Assembly (NCBI GenBank): GCA_947177775.1
Contig: CAMWVS010000012.1
Location: forward strand, 1 to 58,680
DNA: 58,680 nucleotides
Reading direction: 5' to 3'
Source of the DNA: an uncultured Prevotella sp.
GTDB lineage: Bacteria; Bacteroidota; Bacteroidia; Bacteroidales; Bacteroidaceae
Positions 35,782 through 43,031 of the stretch are shown piece by piece (positions within the stretch are counted from its first letter, which is position 1; each line of letters opens with the position of its first letter). The notes beneath the pieces are model-generated. The model was not told the origin of the DNA, made no database searches, and saw only the letters and a list, made by a program, of their open reading frames with translations. A program made the translations under genes and the position numbers.

Positions 35782-37238
35782 TGCTTCACGGGGATGTTCT
35801 TGAGAATCTCGATGATGTGGTCCCAAACCATCTTTACGGTTGGTATGTGAAGACGTTCTTCCGGAGTGTGGACACCGCGGAGCGTCGGACCGAATGAAAC
35901 CATGTCGAGATTTGGGTAGCGTTCGGAGAACAGACCGCACTCCAGACCGGCGTGTATGCCCTTGACGATGGGTTCTTTGCCGAAGAGCGACTTATAGGTG
36001 TCGACGACAATGCGTGTGAGGAGGCTGTCGGCGTTCATCTTCCATGCGGGATAGCCGTCGTTCTGGCATACGCTTGCTCCGGCCAGCTCGAAAAGCGCCT
36101 TGATGGTGTTGCACTGGTTGTCGAGATTGCTCATGACGTTGCTGCGCTGTGAGGAGACGATGGTTATCTTGTTGTCTTCCGTGACGATGCTGGCTATGTT
36201 GCTCGATGTCTCCACCATGCCGGCCAGCGCCTCGTCCTGACAGATTGCGAAGACGCCGTTGTCGACGGCCTGGAGGGCGCGCACGAAGCGGACTGCTATG
36301 TCCTGCCTGATGACAGGTTCGGCCTCAGTGCTCTCCATATTGAACACCATCTCCTTGTCGGACACGTGGTATTCGTCCTCAACCTGACTTGCAAATATGT
36401 TCCAGTCGACACGCACGTTCTCCTTCTTGTCGTTGGGCACGGCGATGGTGAACTTTCCGTCGCGCGGGATGGCGTTGTGCATCTTTCCTGAATCGAAGCG
36501 GCTCAGGCGGATGTCAAACTTCTCCATCTCCATGTAGAGGAAGCGGGCGAGAATCTTGATGGCGTTGGCGCGCTTCTTGTCGATGTCGTCGCCGGAGTGG
36601 CCGCCTTTGAGGCCTTTCAGGGAGCACTGCATGAAGAAATATCCCTCCGGCGCGTCTTCGCGCTCAAGGTCGAAGACGGCTGTCGTGCTGCGTCCGCCGG
36701 CGCAGGAAACGAAGAACTGGCCTTCGTCCTCGCTGTCGAGGTTGATGAGCATGTCGCCGGTCATGAATCCGGCTTCCATGCCGCTCGCACCGGTCAGCTG
36801 TGTTTCCTCGTCGCGTGTGAACACACATTCGATTGGGCCGTGTTCAATGTCGCTGGAGTCGAGCAGGGCCAGCTCTATGGCCACGCCGATGCCGTCGTCG
36901 GCGCCGAGCGTCGTTCCTTTTGCGCAGAGCCATTCGCCGTCCACGTATGTCTGGATGGCATCCTTGTCGAAATCAAACTCGATGTCAACGAGCTTGTCGC
37001 ATACCATATCCATGTGGCTCTGTAGGATCAGGGTCTGGCGGTTCTCAAATCCGGGAGTTGCCGGCTTTCTGATAATGACGTTGCCGGTTGCGTCAACCTT
37101 TGTGTCGAGATTGCGGCTCTCGCCCCATGTCTTGAGATATTCAATCATCTTTTCCTCACGCTTCGACGGACGTGGAATTTCATTTATTTTGGCGAATTGG
37201 TCAAAAACGCATTGCGGATTTAAATTAGTTTTACTCAT
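35778..37238 (-). CDS. pepD: Aminoacyl-histidine dipeptidase (cytosol non-specific dipeptidase)
   Basis: A 486-residue M20-family metallopeptidase cleaving dipeptides such as Xaa-His in the cytoplasm. Zinc-ligand regions are visible: LILQSHMDMVCDK, TLGADDGIGVA, FTRDEETQLTGA (catalytic Glu) and INLDSEDEG. The GLECGLFSERYPNLDMVSFG segment and ERLHIPTV near the end complete the PepD pattern. It is preceded by a -7 box at 37302-37309 and overlaps the downstream lipoprotein gene by 4 bp. Confidence 0.95.
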   Translation of the reverse strand: MSKTNLNPQCVFDQFAKINEIPRPSKREEKMIEYLKTWGESRNLDTKVDATGNVIIRKPATPGFENRQTLILQSHMDMVCDKLVDIEFDFDKDAIQTYVDGEWLCAKGTTLGADDGIGVAIELALLDSSDIEHGPIECVFTRDEETQLTGASGMEAGFMTGDMLINLDSEDEGQFFVSCAGGRSTTAVFDLEREDAPEGYFFMQCSLKGLKGGHSGDDIDKKRANAIKILARFLYMEMEKFDIRLSRFDSGKMHNAIPRDGKFTIAVPNDKKENVRVDWNIFASQVEDEYHVSDKEMVFNMESTEAEPVIRQDIAVRFVRALQAVDNGVFAICQDEALAGMVETSSNIASIVTEDNKITIVSSQRSNVMSNLDNQCNTIKALFELAGASVCQNDGYPAWKMNADSLLTRIVVDTYKSLFGKEPIVKGIHAGLECGLFSERYPNLDMVSFGPTLRGVHTPEERLHIPTVKMVWDHIIEILKNIPVKQ

Positions 37239-37266
37239 TATTCTTCTTTTTTATATGGTAGTTGGG

Positions 37267-37295
37267 TTGTAATTGATTTATTTACATTATCTTTG
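37267..37295 (+). promoter_or_regulatory. Promoter of the small membrane protein / OmpH pair
   Basis: TTG at 37267-37269, an 18-nt spacer and TATCTTTG at 37288-37295. Transcription would begin near 37300, inside the -7 element of pepD on the other strand. Confidence 0.62.
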
Positions 37296-37301
37296 TACCC
37301 G

Positions 37302-37309
37302 CAAAGTTA
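37302..37309 (-). promoter_or_regulatory. -7 element of pepD
   Basis: TAACTTTG on the minus strand, 64 bp upstream of the pepD ATG. It directly abuts the plus-strand -7 element at 37288-37295, so the two promoters overlap head to head. Confidence 0.5.
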
Positions 37310-37315
37310 CAGAAT

Positions 37316-37528
37316 ATGATTGAGATATTGCTACTGAGCACGTTAATTATTGCTATCGGTATGGCATTTTTCTGCGTGAAAGTGCTATTCCGCAAGAACG
37401 GCCGTTTCTCTTCGCAGCACATACATGACAGTCAGGCGATGAAGGACCGTGGCATACACTGCGTGATGGACCAGGACAGGGACATGCGGCGGCAGAGTGC
37501 TTGTGGTGTGAAAGAGAGAGAAAAGTAG
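37316..37528 (+). CDS. Small single-pass membrane protein
   Basis: A 70-residue protein with an N-terminal membrane helix (residues 3-24) and a basic cytoplasmic tail. The helix is followed by VLFRKNGRFSSQHIHDS, then MKDRGIHCVMDQDRDMRRQ. I recognise this NGRF-H-H layout from small conserved Bacteroidales proteins, but no function is known. It starts 21 bp after a -7 box and lies 21 bp before the OmpH-like gene. Confidence 0.78.
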   Translation: MIEILLLSTLIIAIGMAFFCVKVLFRKNGRFSSQHIHDSQAMKDRGIHCVMDQDRDMRRQSACGVKEREK

Positions 37529-37549
37529 AATTCTAATATAATTAAGATA

Positions 37550-38167
37550 ATGAATAATAACAAGTTTTTTCGCGCCATGTCGGTGGGCGCGGTTTCAGCG
37601 CTGTTGATGACAGCCTGCAACAATTCAACTCCTCAGATGGACGAACAGCCGGCCAAGAACTCTACGGAGACTGTAGGAATGAAGATTGCATACGTAGAGG
37701 TTGATTCGCTGATGTCACAGTATAATTTTTGCAAGGACTTCTCGCTGGTACTGCAGAAGAAGAGCAACAACGCCCGCAATACATTGAACTCAAAAGGACA
37801 GCAGTTGCAGGCGGCTGTGAACAATTTCCAGCACAAGATGAACAACAACGGATTTACGAGCCGCGAGCAGGCAGCAACCGTTCAGGCCGCCATCCAGCGC
37901 CAGCAGGAGGACCTGCAGGAGCTTCAGAACCGTCTGGCTTCTGAGCTTGACGCAGAGACAGCCAAGTATAACGAGGCGCTGCGCGATTCGCTCCAGAGCT
38001 TCCTGACGGTCTACAACAAGACCAAGAAATATGACCTCATCATGTCGAAGGCCGGTGACAATATCCTGTTTGCAGACAAGAAGCATGACATCACCAAGGA
38101 TGTCATTAACGGTCTGAACAAGCGTTACAAGCCGATGAAGACGGAAAAGGAGAAGGAAACGAAATAA
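37550..38167 (+). CDS. OmpH/Skp-like lipoprotein
   Basis: A 205-residue predicted lipoprotein (lipobox LLMTAC, Cys23). After a short linker comes the OmpH signature start (MKIAYVEVDSLMSQY). Long coiled-coil helices rich in Gln, Asn and Lys (about residues 75-150) follow, then the return strand YDLIMSKAGDNILFADKKHDIT. Skp/OmpH proteins are periplasmic chaperones for outer-membrane proteins; the lipid anchor is a variation. Follows the small membrane protein gene, with a strong terminator after it. Confidence 0.86.
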   Translation: MNNNKFFRAMSVGAVSALLMTACNNSTPQMDEQPAKNSTETVGMKIAYVEVDSLMSQYNFCKDFSLVLQKKSNNARNTLNSKGQQLQAAVNNFQHKMNNNGFTSREQAATVQAAIQRQQEDLQELQNRLASELDAETAKYNEALRDSLQSFLTVYNKTKKYDLIMSKAGDNILFADKKHDITKDVINGLNKRYKPMKTEKEKETK

Positions 38168-38180
38168 GTAGTGCGCGACA

Positions 38181-38235
38181 GGCGCAAAAAGCCCCAAGGT
38201 GTCAGGAACGACCCTTGGGGCTTTTCGCTTTTTTT
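38181..38235 (+). terminator. Terminator of the OmpH-like gene
   Basis: AAAAGCCCCAAGG (38186-38198) pairs perfectly with CCTTGGGGCTTTT (38212-38224), with additional GCGC/CGC pairing outside. T-rich sequence follows (CGCTTTTTTTG). Confidence 0.88.
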
Positions 38236-38344
38236 GAGGGGGAACGGTGAGGGACGGGCCGGCATGGGCACGGCGGTAAGATTTTGGGATGAATCTTTGA
38301 GCCGTCTAGATGGCTCCGTGGCGTCATCGTCATGCCCTCTGCGC

Positions 38345-39019
38345 TTATTTCAGCAAATCCGGTCTCAGTCTTTGCGTGCGCTCCATGGCCTGTTCCATCT
38401 CCCACGCCTTGATTTTTGCCTCGTTGCCGCTGAGGAGGATTTCCGGAACTTTCCATCCCTTATAGTCGGCGGGACGGGTGTAGATGGGAGCGGAAAGCAT
38501 GTCGTCCTGAAAGCAGTCGGAAAGAGCGCTCTGCTCGTCGCCGATGACACCCGGAACGATGCGCACGATGGCGTCGGCCATTACGGCGGCAGCAAGTTCA
38601 CCGCCCGTCAGGACATAGTCGCCGATGCTTATCTCGCGGGTGATGAGATGGTCGCGGACGCGCTGGTCGATGCCTTTATAGTGGCCGCAGAGAATGATGA
38701 TGTTGCCCTTCATGGACAGCTCGTTGGCCACGTGCTGGTCAAAACGCTCTCCGTCGGGCGACGTGAAGATGACTTCGTCGTAGTCGCGTTCCGCTTTCAG
38801 TGCCGAGATGGCGCGGTCAATGGGTTCACACTGCATGACCATACCGGCAAAACCGCCGTAGGGATAGTCGTCGACGCGGCGCCACTTGTCCGTCGTGTAG
38901 TCGCGAAGATTGTGAAGATGTATTTCGGCCAGTCCTTTTTTCTGGGCGCGTGCCAGAATGGACTCGTTGACGAAACCTTCCAGCATTTCCGGTAAAACGG
39001 TGATGATGTCTATTCTCAT
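38345..39019 (-). CDS. trmD: tRNA (guanine-37-N1)-methyltransferase
   Basis: A 224-residue SPOUT methyltransferase making m1G37 in tRNAs reading CNN/GGN-type codons. TrmD hallmarks: [13 protein letters not shown] at the start, [13 protein letters not shown], the trefoil-knot SAM site ([12 protein letters not shown] and [14 protein letters not shown]), and the flexible loop plus C-terminal helices. It is not in the usual rpsP-rimM-trmD-rplS operon, as is common in Bacteroidetes. It lies in a minus-strand run with a 115-bp gap to the patatin-like gene. Confidence 0.96.
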   Translation of the reverse strand: MRIDIITVLPEMLEGFVNESILARAQKKGLAEIHLHNLRDYTTDKWRRVDDYPYGGFAGMVMQCEPIDRAISALKAERDYDEVIFTSPDGERFDQHVANELSMKGNIIILCGHYKGIDQRVRDHLITREISIGDYVLTGGELAAAVMADAIVRIVPGVIGDEQSALSDCFQDDMLSAPIYTRPADYKGWKVPEILLSGNEAKIKAWEMEQAMERTQRLRPDLLK

Positions 39020-39134
39020 AAGTGTTTCTTTCTTTTTTTAAATGTTCTGTCTATTGGGGTCGTTGCGGGATGTCGCTCTCTGCGGTCTTCCGCCGTCGTC
39101 CGGTGGCGCCGCGGAGTGGGGCGTCACATTCCCT

Positions 39135-39998
39135 TTATGCGAAGAATTCTCTGATTTCCTCTATCCGTCTCATGGCCATTTCGCGTCCGATGGCATGCAC
39201 GCGCTTCATCTCTTCCGCGTCGTGGGATATGTGGCCGATGGGCAGCGGGGCGTCGGGCCGTATGACCATGCAGCGTCCCTCGCGCTCGGCTTGCCGGACA
39301 AACTCTGTCTGGGCGTTGTACATCTCGTGGCGTCGGGCCATGGCGCGCGCCATCTCCGGATGTTTTCTGAGGGCAAGGCGTATCAGGGGCATGAGGCGGA
39401 CGGGGCGTTTGACGTATCCCTCCGGCTGTGTCAGTATGACGAGGTTGCGGCTGTAGCCGATGGACTCGAAATACCGGAGCGGGATGGAGTCGGCCACACC
39501 GCCGTCGAGCAGCCGGAGACCGTCAAGTTCGACGATGCGCGAGACGACGGGCATGGACGCTGAGGCGCGCACCCAGTCGAAAAACTCATGTCCGCTGCGG
39601 TCACATTTCTTATATATGGCGCGTCCCGTGTCGACGTCCGTGCATACGAGATGATATTCCATCGGATTGCTCTCGAAGGTCTCGCCGTCGAAGATGTCAT
39701 GTTCCGTCGGTACGGTATGGTAGGCGAACTCGGCATTGAAGATGTTGCCCGTGGTGAGCAGCGAGTGAATACCGCTGTAGCGTTTGTCGCGGGCGAAGCG
39801 CATGTTGTAGCGCAAGGCGCGTCCGGGTTGGCGTGATTTGTAGTTGCAACCGAAGGCGGCACCCGCGGAGACGCCTATGATGCCGTCGGGCGCGATGCCC
39901 CGTTCCATCATCACGTCAAGTATGCCGGCTGTGAACATGCCGCGCATGGCTCCGCCTTCAAGAACAAGTCCACGTCTGATATGCTTGTCTGTGTTCAT
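39135..39998 (-). CDS. Patatin-like phospholipase, YjjU-like
   Basis: A 287-residue patatin-fold protein with a Ser-Asp dyad. The oxyanion loop is LVLEGGAMRGMFTAG, the nucleophile Ser is in GVSAG, and the Asp is in LLDGGVADSIP. No signal peptide, so probably cytoplasmic or membrane-associated; likely a lipid acyl hydrolase. The C-terminal part with IGHISHDAEEMKRVHAIG resembles the YjjU subgroup. The gap to rlmH is 25 bp. Confidence 0.9.
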   Translation of the reverse strand: MNTDKHIRRGLVLEGGAMRGMFTAGILDVMMERGIAPDGIIGVSAGAAFGCNYKSRQPGRALRYNMRFARDKRYSGIHSLLTTGNIFNAEFAYHTVPTEHDIFDGETFESNPMEYHLVCTDVDTGRAIYKKCDRSGHEFFDWVRASASMPVVSRIVELDGLRLLDGGVADSIPLRYFESIGYSRNLVILTQPEGYVKRPVRLMPLIRLALRKHPEMARAMARRHEMYNAQTEFVRQAEREGRCMVIRPDAPLPIGHISHDAEEMKRVHAIGREMAMRRIEEIREFFA

Positions 39999-40023
39999 GA
40001 TTCGGTTCTGATGTATAGTTATG

Positions 40024-40494
40024 CTATTCGTGGTGATACGGCTCTCCGCGGATGATGGTGCACGCCCGGTATATCTGTTCGGTGAAGATGAGGCGCACCA
40101 TTTGGTGGGAGAAGGTCATCCGGGACAGCGAAATCTTCTCGTTGGCCCTGTCGTAGATGCGTCCGGAAAAGCCGTAAGGGCCTCCGATGATGAAGACGAG
40201 GCGTCTGGCCGTGTTGCGTTTCTGTTCGAGCCATCCGGCAAACTCCACGCTCCGGAACTCGCGGCCGTGCTCGTCCATGAGTACGACGGTGTCGGAGGGC
40301 TGGAGCTGTCGGGCTATGAGTTCGCCCTCCATCTGCTTCTGCTGCTCCTCGGTGAGGTTTTTCGTGTTCTTCAGCTCCGGAATGGTGATGATCTCGAACG
40401 GCATGTAGTGGCCTATGCGCTCGGTATAGTCGCTGATGCCGGCGGCAAAATGCTTGTCGGCGGTCTTTCCTACGAGTATCAGTATTGTTTTCAT
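40024..40494 (-). CDS. rlmH: 23S rRNA (pseudouridine1915-N3)-methyltransferase
   Basis: A 156-residue SPOUT methyltransferase modifying helix 69 of 23S rRNA on assembled 70S ribosomes. Features: the opening MKTILILVGKT, LMDEHGREFRSVEFAGWL, the SAM-knot FIIGGPYGFSGRIY, and the C-terminal LSRMTFSHQMVRLIFTEQIY ending in the usual YHHE. It overlaps the upstream DUF4491 gene by 4 bp (ATGA). Confidence 0.96.
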   Translation of the reverse strand: MKTILILVGKTADKHFAAGISDYTERIGHYMPFEIITIPELKNTKNLTEEQQKQMEGELIARQLQPSDTVVLMDEHGREFRSVEFAGWLEQKRNTARRLVFIIGGPYGFSGRIYDRANEKISLSRMTFSHQMVRLIFTEQIYRACTIIRGEPYHHE

Positions 40495-40817
40495 TTCTCC
40501 TGTCCGTCTTCGTTTTTCCTGTCAGCATATTCATGCTTGCGTTTCGGGTTCATGGGGAACCAGCCTTTCATGACCCGCTTCTTCTGATCGAATAGCTCGC
40601 CGATGGACCACAGGCATGACGCCCCGAAAACGCCGAGAATCGCCGATGCCATGATGTTCTCGACGAAAAGGGCGGTCGTCACGGTTGCTATGCCGGCAAG
40701 GAGAAAGACCCACCACAGGCGGGTGCCGGTGTAATATTCTGTCTTGATGACCACGGGATGGAATATCCCGATGATGAGAAATGTGCTGATAGCGATGATT
40801 ATTCCTGTGAAATACAT
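40491..40817 (-). CDS. DUF4491 family membrane protein
   Basis: A 108-residue protein with three hydrophobic segments (about residues 2-21, 34-52 and 56-72) and a basic C-terminal tail. MYFTGIIIAISTFLIIGIFH, then WWVFLLAGIATVTTALF and GASCLWSIGELFDQKKRVMKGWFPMNP match the DUF4491 family common in Bacteroidales. The role is unknown. It overlaps rlmH by 4 bp, so the two are coupled. Confidence 0.88.
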   Translation of the reverse strand: MYFTGIIIAISTFLIIGIFHPVVIKTEYYTGTRLWWVFLLAGIATVTTALFVENIMASAILGVFGASCLWSIGELFDQKKRVMKGWFPMNPKRKHEYADRKNEDGQEK

Positions 40818-40820
40818 ATT

Positions 40821-40858
40821 TGATATGCTTGTCTTGTCTTGATATGCTTGTCTTGATT
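40821..40858. repeat. Two-copy 19-bp tandem repeat
   Basis: TGATATGCTTGTCTTGTCT (40821-40839) is followed by TGATATGCTTGTCTTGATT (40840-40858). It lies between the DUF4491 start and the end of the DUF5687 gene. A related word, GATATGCTTGTCTG, encodes the N-terminus of the patatin-like protein. Confidence 0.75.
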
Positions 40859-40874
40859 GCCTCGGTATGCGGGA

Positions 40875-42353
40875 TCATGTGCGTTCTCTCGTCGCCCGGA
40901 ATCCTTCGATGTTGATGTAGCGACGCGCCATCATGAGTCTGTAGACACCGCGCATCCATAACGGACTCAGCAGTGTTGAGCATAGTCCGATGACGGTGAG
41001 GACGGCAAAGGCGGCCGTGTTGCCGAGGATGGAGGTCAGAAGAGTGACGGCCGCCATGGGGAGCACGATGACGAACAGCAGTATAAGCATCGGGCGCAGG
41101 GCGTCGGTTGTCGTCTTGCTGAAGATGTTTGAGTTCAGTGGTAGTGTCTGGCGGTTGTATGCAGCCAGACAGAAAAGGGCCGGATACTGTATCCCGGTGA
41201 CGGTGAAGACGTAGGCCGGCATCATCGTCGGCGGGAATTTGCCGCTGACGACCGTCGGAATGAGAATTACGGCGGGGAGCAGCAGGACGGCGCAGAAAAG
41301 ATAGTATTTGGCCCGGAGCATGGTAAGGATGTTCTCCTTGTGGACCATTAGCAGGTCAATGTAGTTTCCTTCCGGTCCCATCATGTTGCTGAGGTTGCTT
41401 ATGCCGATGATGGCGAAGCAGTAGAGACAGAGCATGCTGTCGTCATATCCAATCTCTTCCGTGGCCGTGACGGTTATCATGGCACAGAAAATGACGATAA
41501 GTAGGAGGCTTTGCAGAAAGCGGTTGCGCAGCGATTTGTTGCGCATGATGCTCTTTATTTCCAGTTTTATGTATTCGCCGGCGAGGCCATAGCGGTTGAA
41601 GAATGTTTCTTTGGGGAAAGATTTGATACGGATATCGGATTTGCTGGCCGCCGTCATGTATGATGTGCGGGATATGATTCGGATGTCGGCTGAGAACAGC
41701 AGTGCGCCGGCGGCAATGCAGAAGACAGCTGCCGCAGGTGAGGAGCCGTACTCGTTGAGCGTCAGAAGCGCGTTCTCGTAGCCTACGGCATAGCCGGCCG
41801 CGGCGCCAATGGCGATGGTTCCAACGGGAAGAAGCCACCAGAGGACGTTGATTGCAGCCAGGGTGCGCACGCCGAGATAGCAAAGGCAGTTGGCGAGCAT
41901 CAGCGCCTGGCAGACGAAGAGAATGGCGACGGCTGTCGTGGCTGGCGTTCCTCCGCAGACGGTAATGACCGTGTAGGGGATGAACAGGCAGAGCCAGATG
42001 AAATTTGAGGGATTCAGCAGTGACGACCACAGATAGCTGCTGATGACGTCGGAGCGTCTGACGGGAAGAAGGAGATATGGCTGTAGGAATATGGTCGGCG
42101 TCTGTTGCATGCTGATTCGCATGGCGAAATCGAGAAGAAGCACGAACGGCATGAAGCTGACGATGGTGAACGTGTTGTCTTCGGCTGCGGCGAGGCCTGT
42201 CATGACACCCATTGCGATGAGATAGATGCAGACAATGCCCATGCCGATGAGCGTGAAGACTCTCGCCGCCGTGTTGGTCTCGGAGAGTATACTTCGGCTG
42301 TTTCTCTTCCTGATATTGTTGAGCAACAGTATGAACAGCTGCAGTTTGGTCAT
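40875..42353 (-). CDS. DUF5687-type multi-pass membrane protein
   Basis: A 492-residue integral membrane protein with roughly ten hydrophobic segments, e.g. VFTLIGMGIVCIYLIAMGVM, FMPFVLLLDFAM and a C-terminal cluster. The segment LQPYLLLPVRRSDVISSYL after the first helices matches DUF5687, the permease-like component usually encoded beside an ABC ATPase in Bacteroidetes. No ATPase gene is adjacent here. Neighbours are DUF4491 and, 17 bp upstream, the LolA-like gene. Confidence 0.78.
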   Translation of the reverse strand: MTKLQLFILLLNNIRKRNSRSILSETNTAARVFTLIGMGIVCIYLIAMGVMTGLAAAEDNTFTIVSFMPFVLLLDFAMRISMQQTPTIFLQPYLLLPVRRSDVISSYLWSSLLNPSNFIWLCLFIPYTVITVCGGTPATTAVAILFVCQALMLANCLCYLGVRTLAAINVLWWLLPVGTIAIGAAAGYAVGYENALLTLNEYGSSPAAAVFCIAAGALLFSADIRIISRTSYMTAASKSDIRIKSFPKETFFNRYGLAGEYIKLEIKSIMRNKSLRNRFLQSLLLIVIFCAMITVTATEEIGYDDSMLCLYCFAIIGISNLSNMMGPEGNYIDLLMVHKENILTMLRAKYYLFCAVLLLPAVILIPTVVSGKFPPTMMPAYVFTVTGIQYPALFCLAAYNRQTLPLNSNIFSKTTTDALRPMLILLFVIVLPMAAVTLLTSILGNTAAFAVLTVIGLCSTLLSPLWMRGVYRLMMARRYINIEGFRATRERT

Positions 42354-42370
42354 CGGTAGGTTCTCTTGGC

Positions 42371-42970
42371 TTATCTTAAATCAATGATTTCTGCGTCCGG
42401 ATATGACTTCGGATTGAAACGGAACTGGCTGTCGTTGAGTGAAGCCTTCTTGAAGTTGCTTATCGTTATGGTGCTCCACTTGCCGCCACGCAGCATTTTC
42501 ACCTGAGAAGGAACATAGGAAGACTTGTTCACGTTGATGTACATTTCCTGTATCTTGCGGCTCTTGTCAGTTGCCGTGAGATGAACCTGAAACTCCTTGC
42601 CAACGGTCTTCATGTCATATTTGTAGCCGTTCCGGTAGATGTTTATGAAGTTGTAGGGGTTGATTGCGGCGAGCTCGTTGGCTGTAGGGTTGCTTACGTT
42701 GACCTCGTTGCTGCTTTTCATCAGCGTCCACTGGGTCTTACCGTCGAACCATACGTTGACCTGCGGTGTTGAAGCCTGAAACTTCTGGCCTTTCACGGCG
42801 ATTGTTCCGCTGAGATTTCCGTATTGTCCGTCCGTTATCTTGAATCCGGCCGACACTCCGTCTTTATTGCTGACGACGGCGGCCGTCTTGTCGAGGATGT
42901 TTTTTGCGGACTGTGCGGCAATGACATTGCATATCAATGTCATTATGAATATGAAGGCTGTCTTTCTCAT
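42371..42970 (-). CDS. LolA-like periplasmic lipoprotein carrier
   Basis: A 199-residue protein with a signal peptide (cleavage after AAQ, residue 20). The mature sequence follows the LolA-like fold: SAKNILDKTAAVVSNKDGVS, strands GNLSGTIAVKGQKFQA, VWFDGKTQWTL and the C-terminal FRFNPKSYPDAEIIDLR. It should carry lipoproteins or similar acylated cargo across the periplasm. Location directly after ftsK is the conserved Bacteroidales arrangement (61-bp gap). Confidence 0.85.
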   Translation of the reverse strand: MRKTAFIFIMTLICNVIAAQSAKNILDKTAAVVSNKDGVSAGFKITDGQYGNLSGTIAVKGQKFQASTPQVNVWFDGKTQWTLMKSSNEVNVSNPTANELAAINPYNFINIYRNGYKYDMKTVGKEFQVHLTATDKSRKIQEMYINVNKSSYVPSQVKMLRGGKWSTITISNFKKASLNDSQFRFNPKSYPDAEIIDLR

Positions 42971-43031
42971 CTTGATATATTTTTTGCGGTTATCCCTGAA
43001 TGAATGTTGTCGCTCTTTGGCGTCCGGAAGG

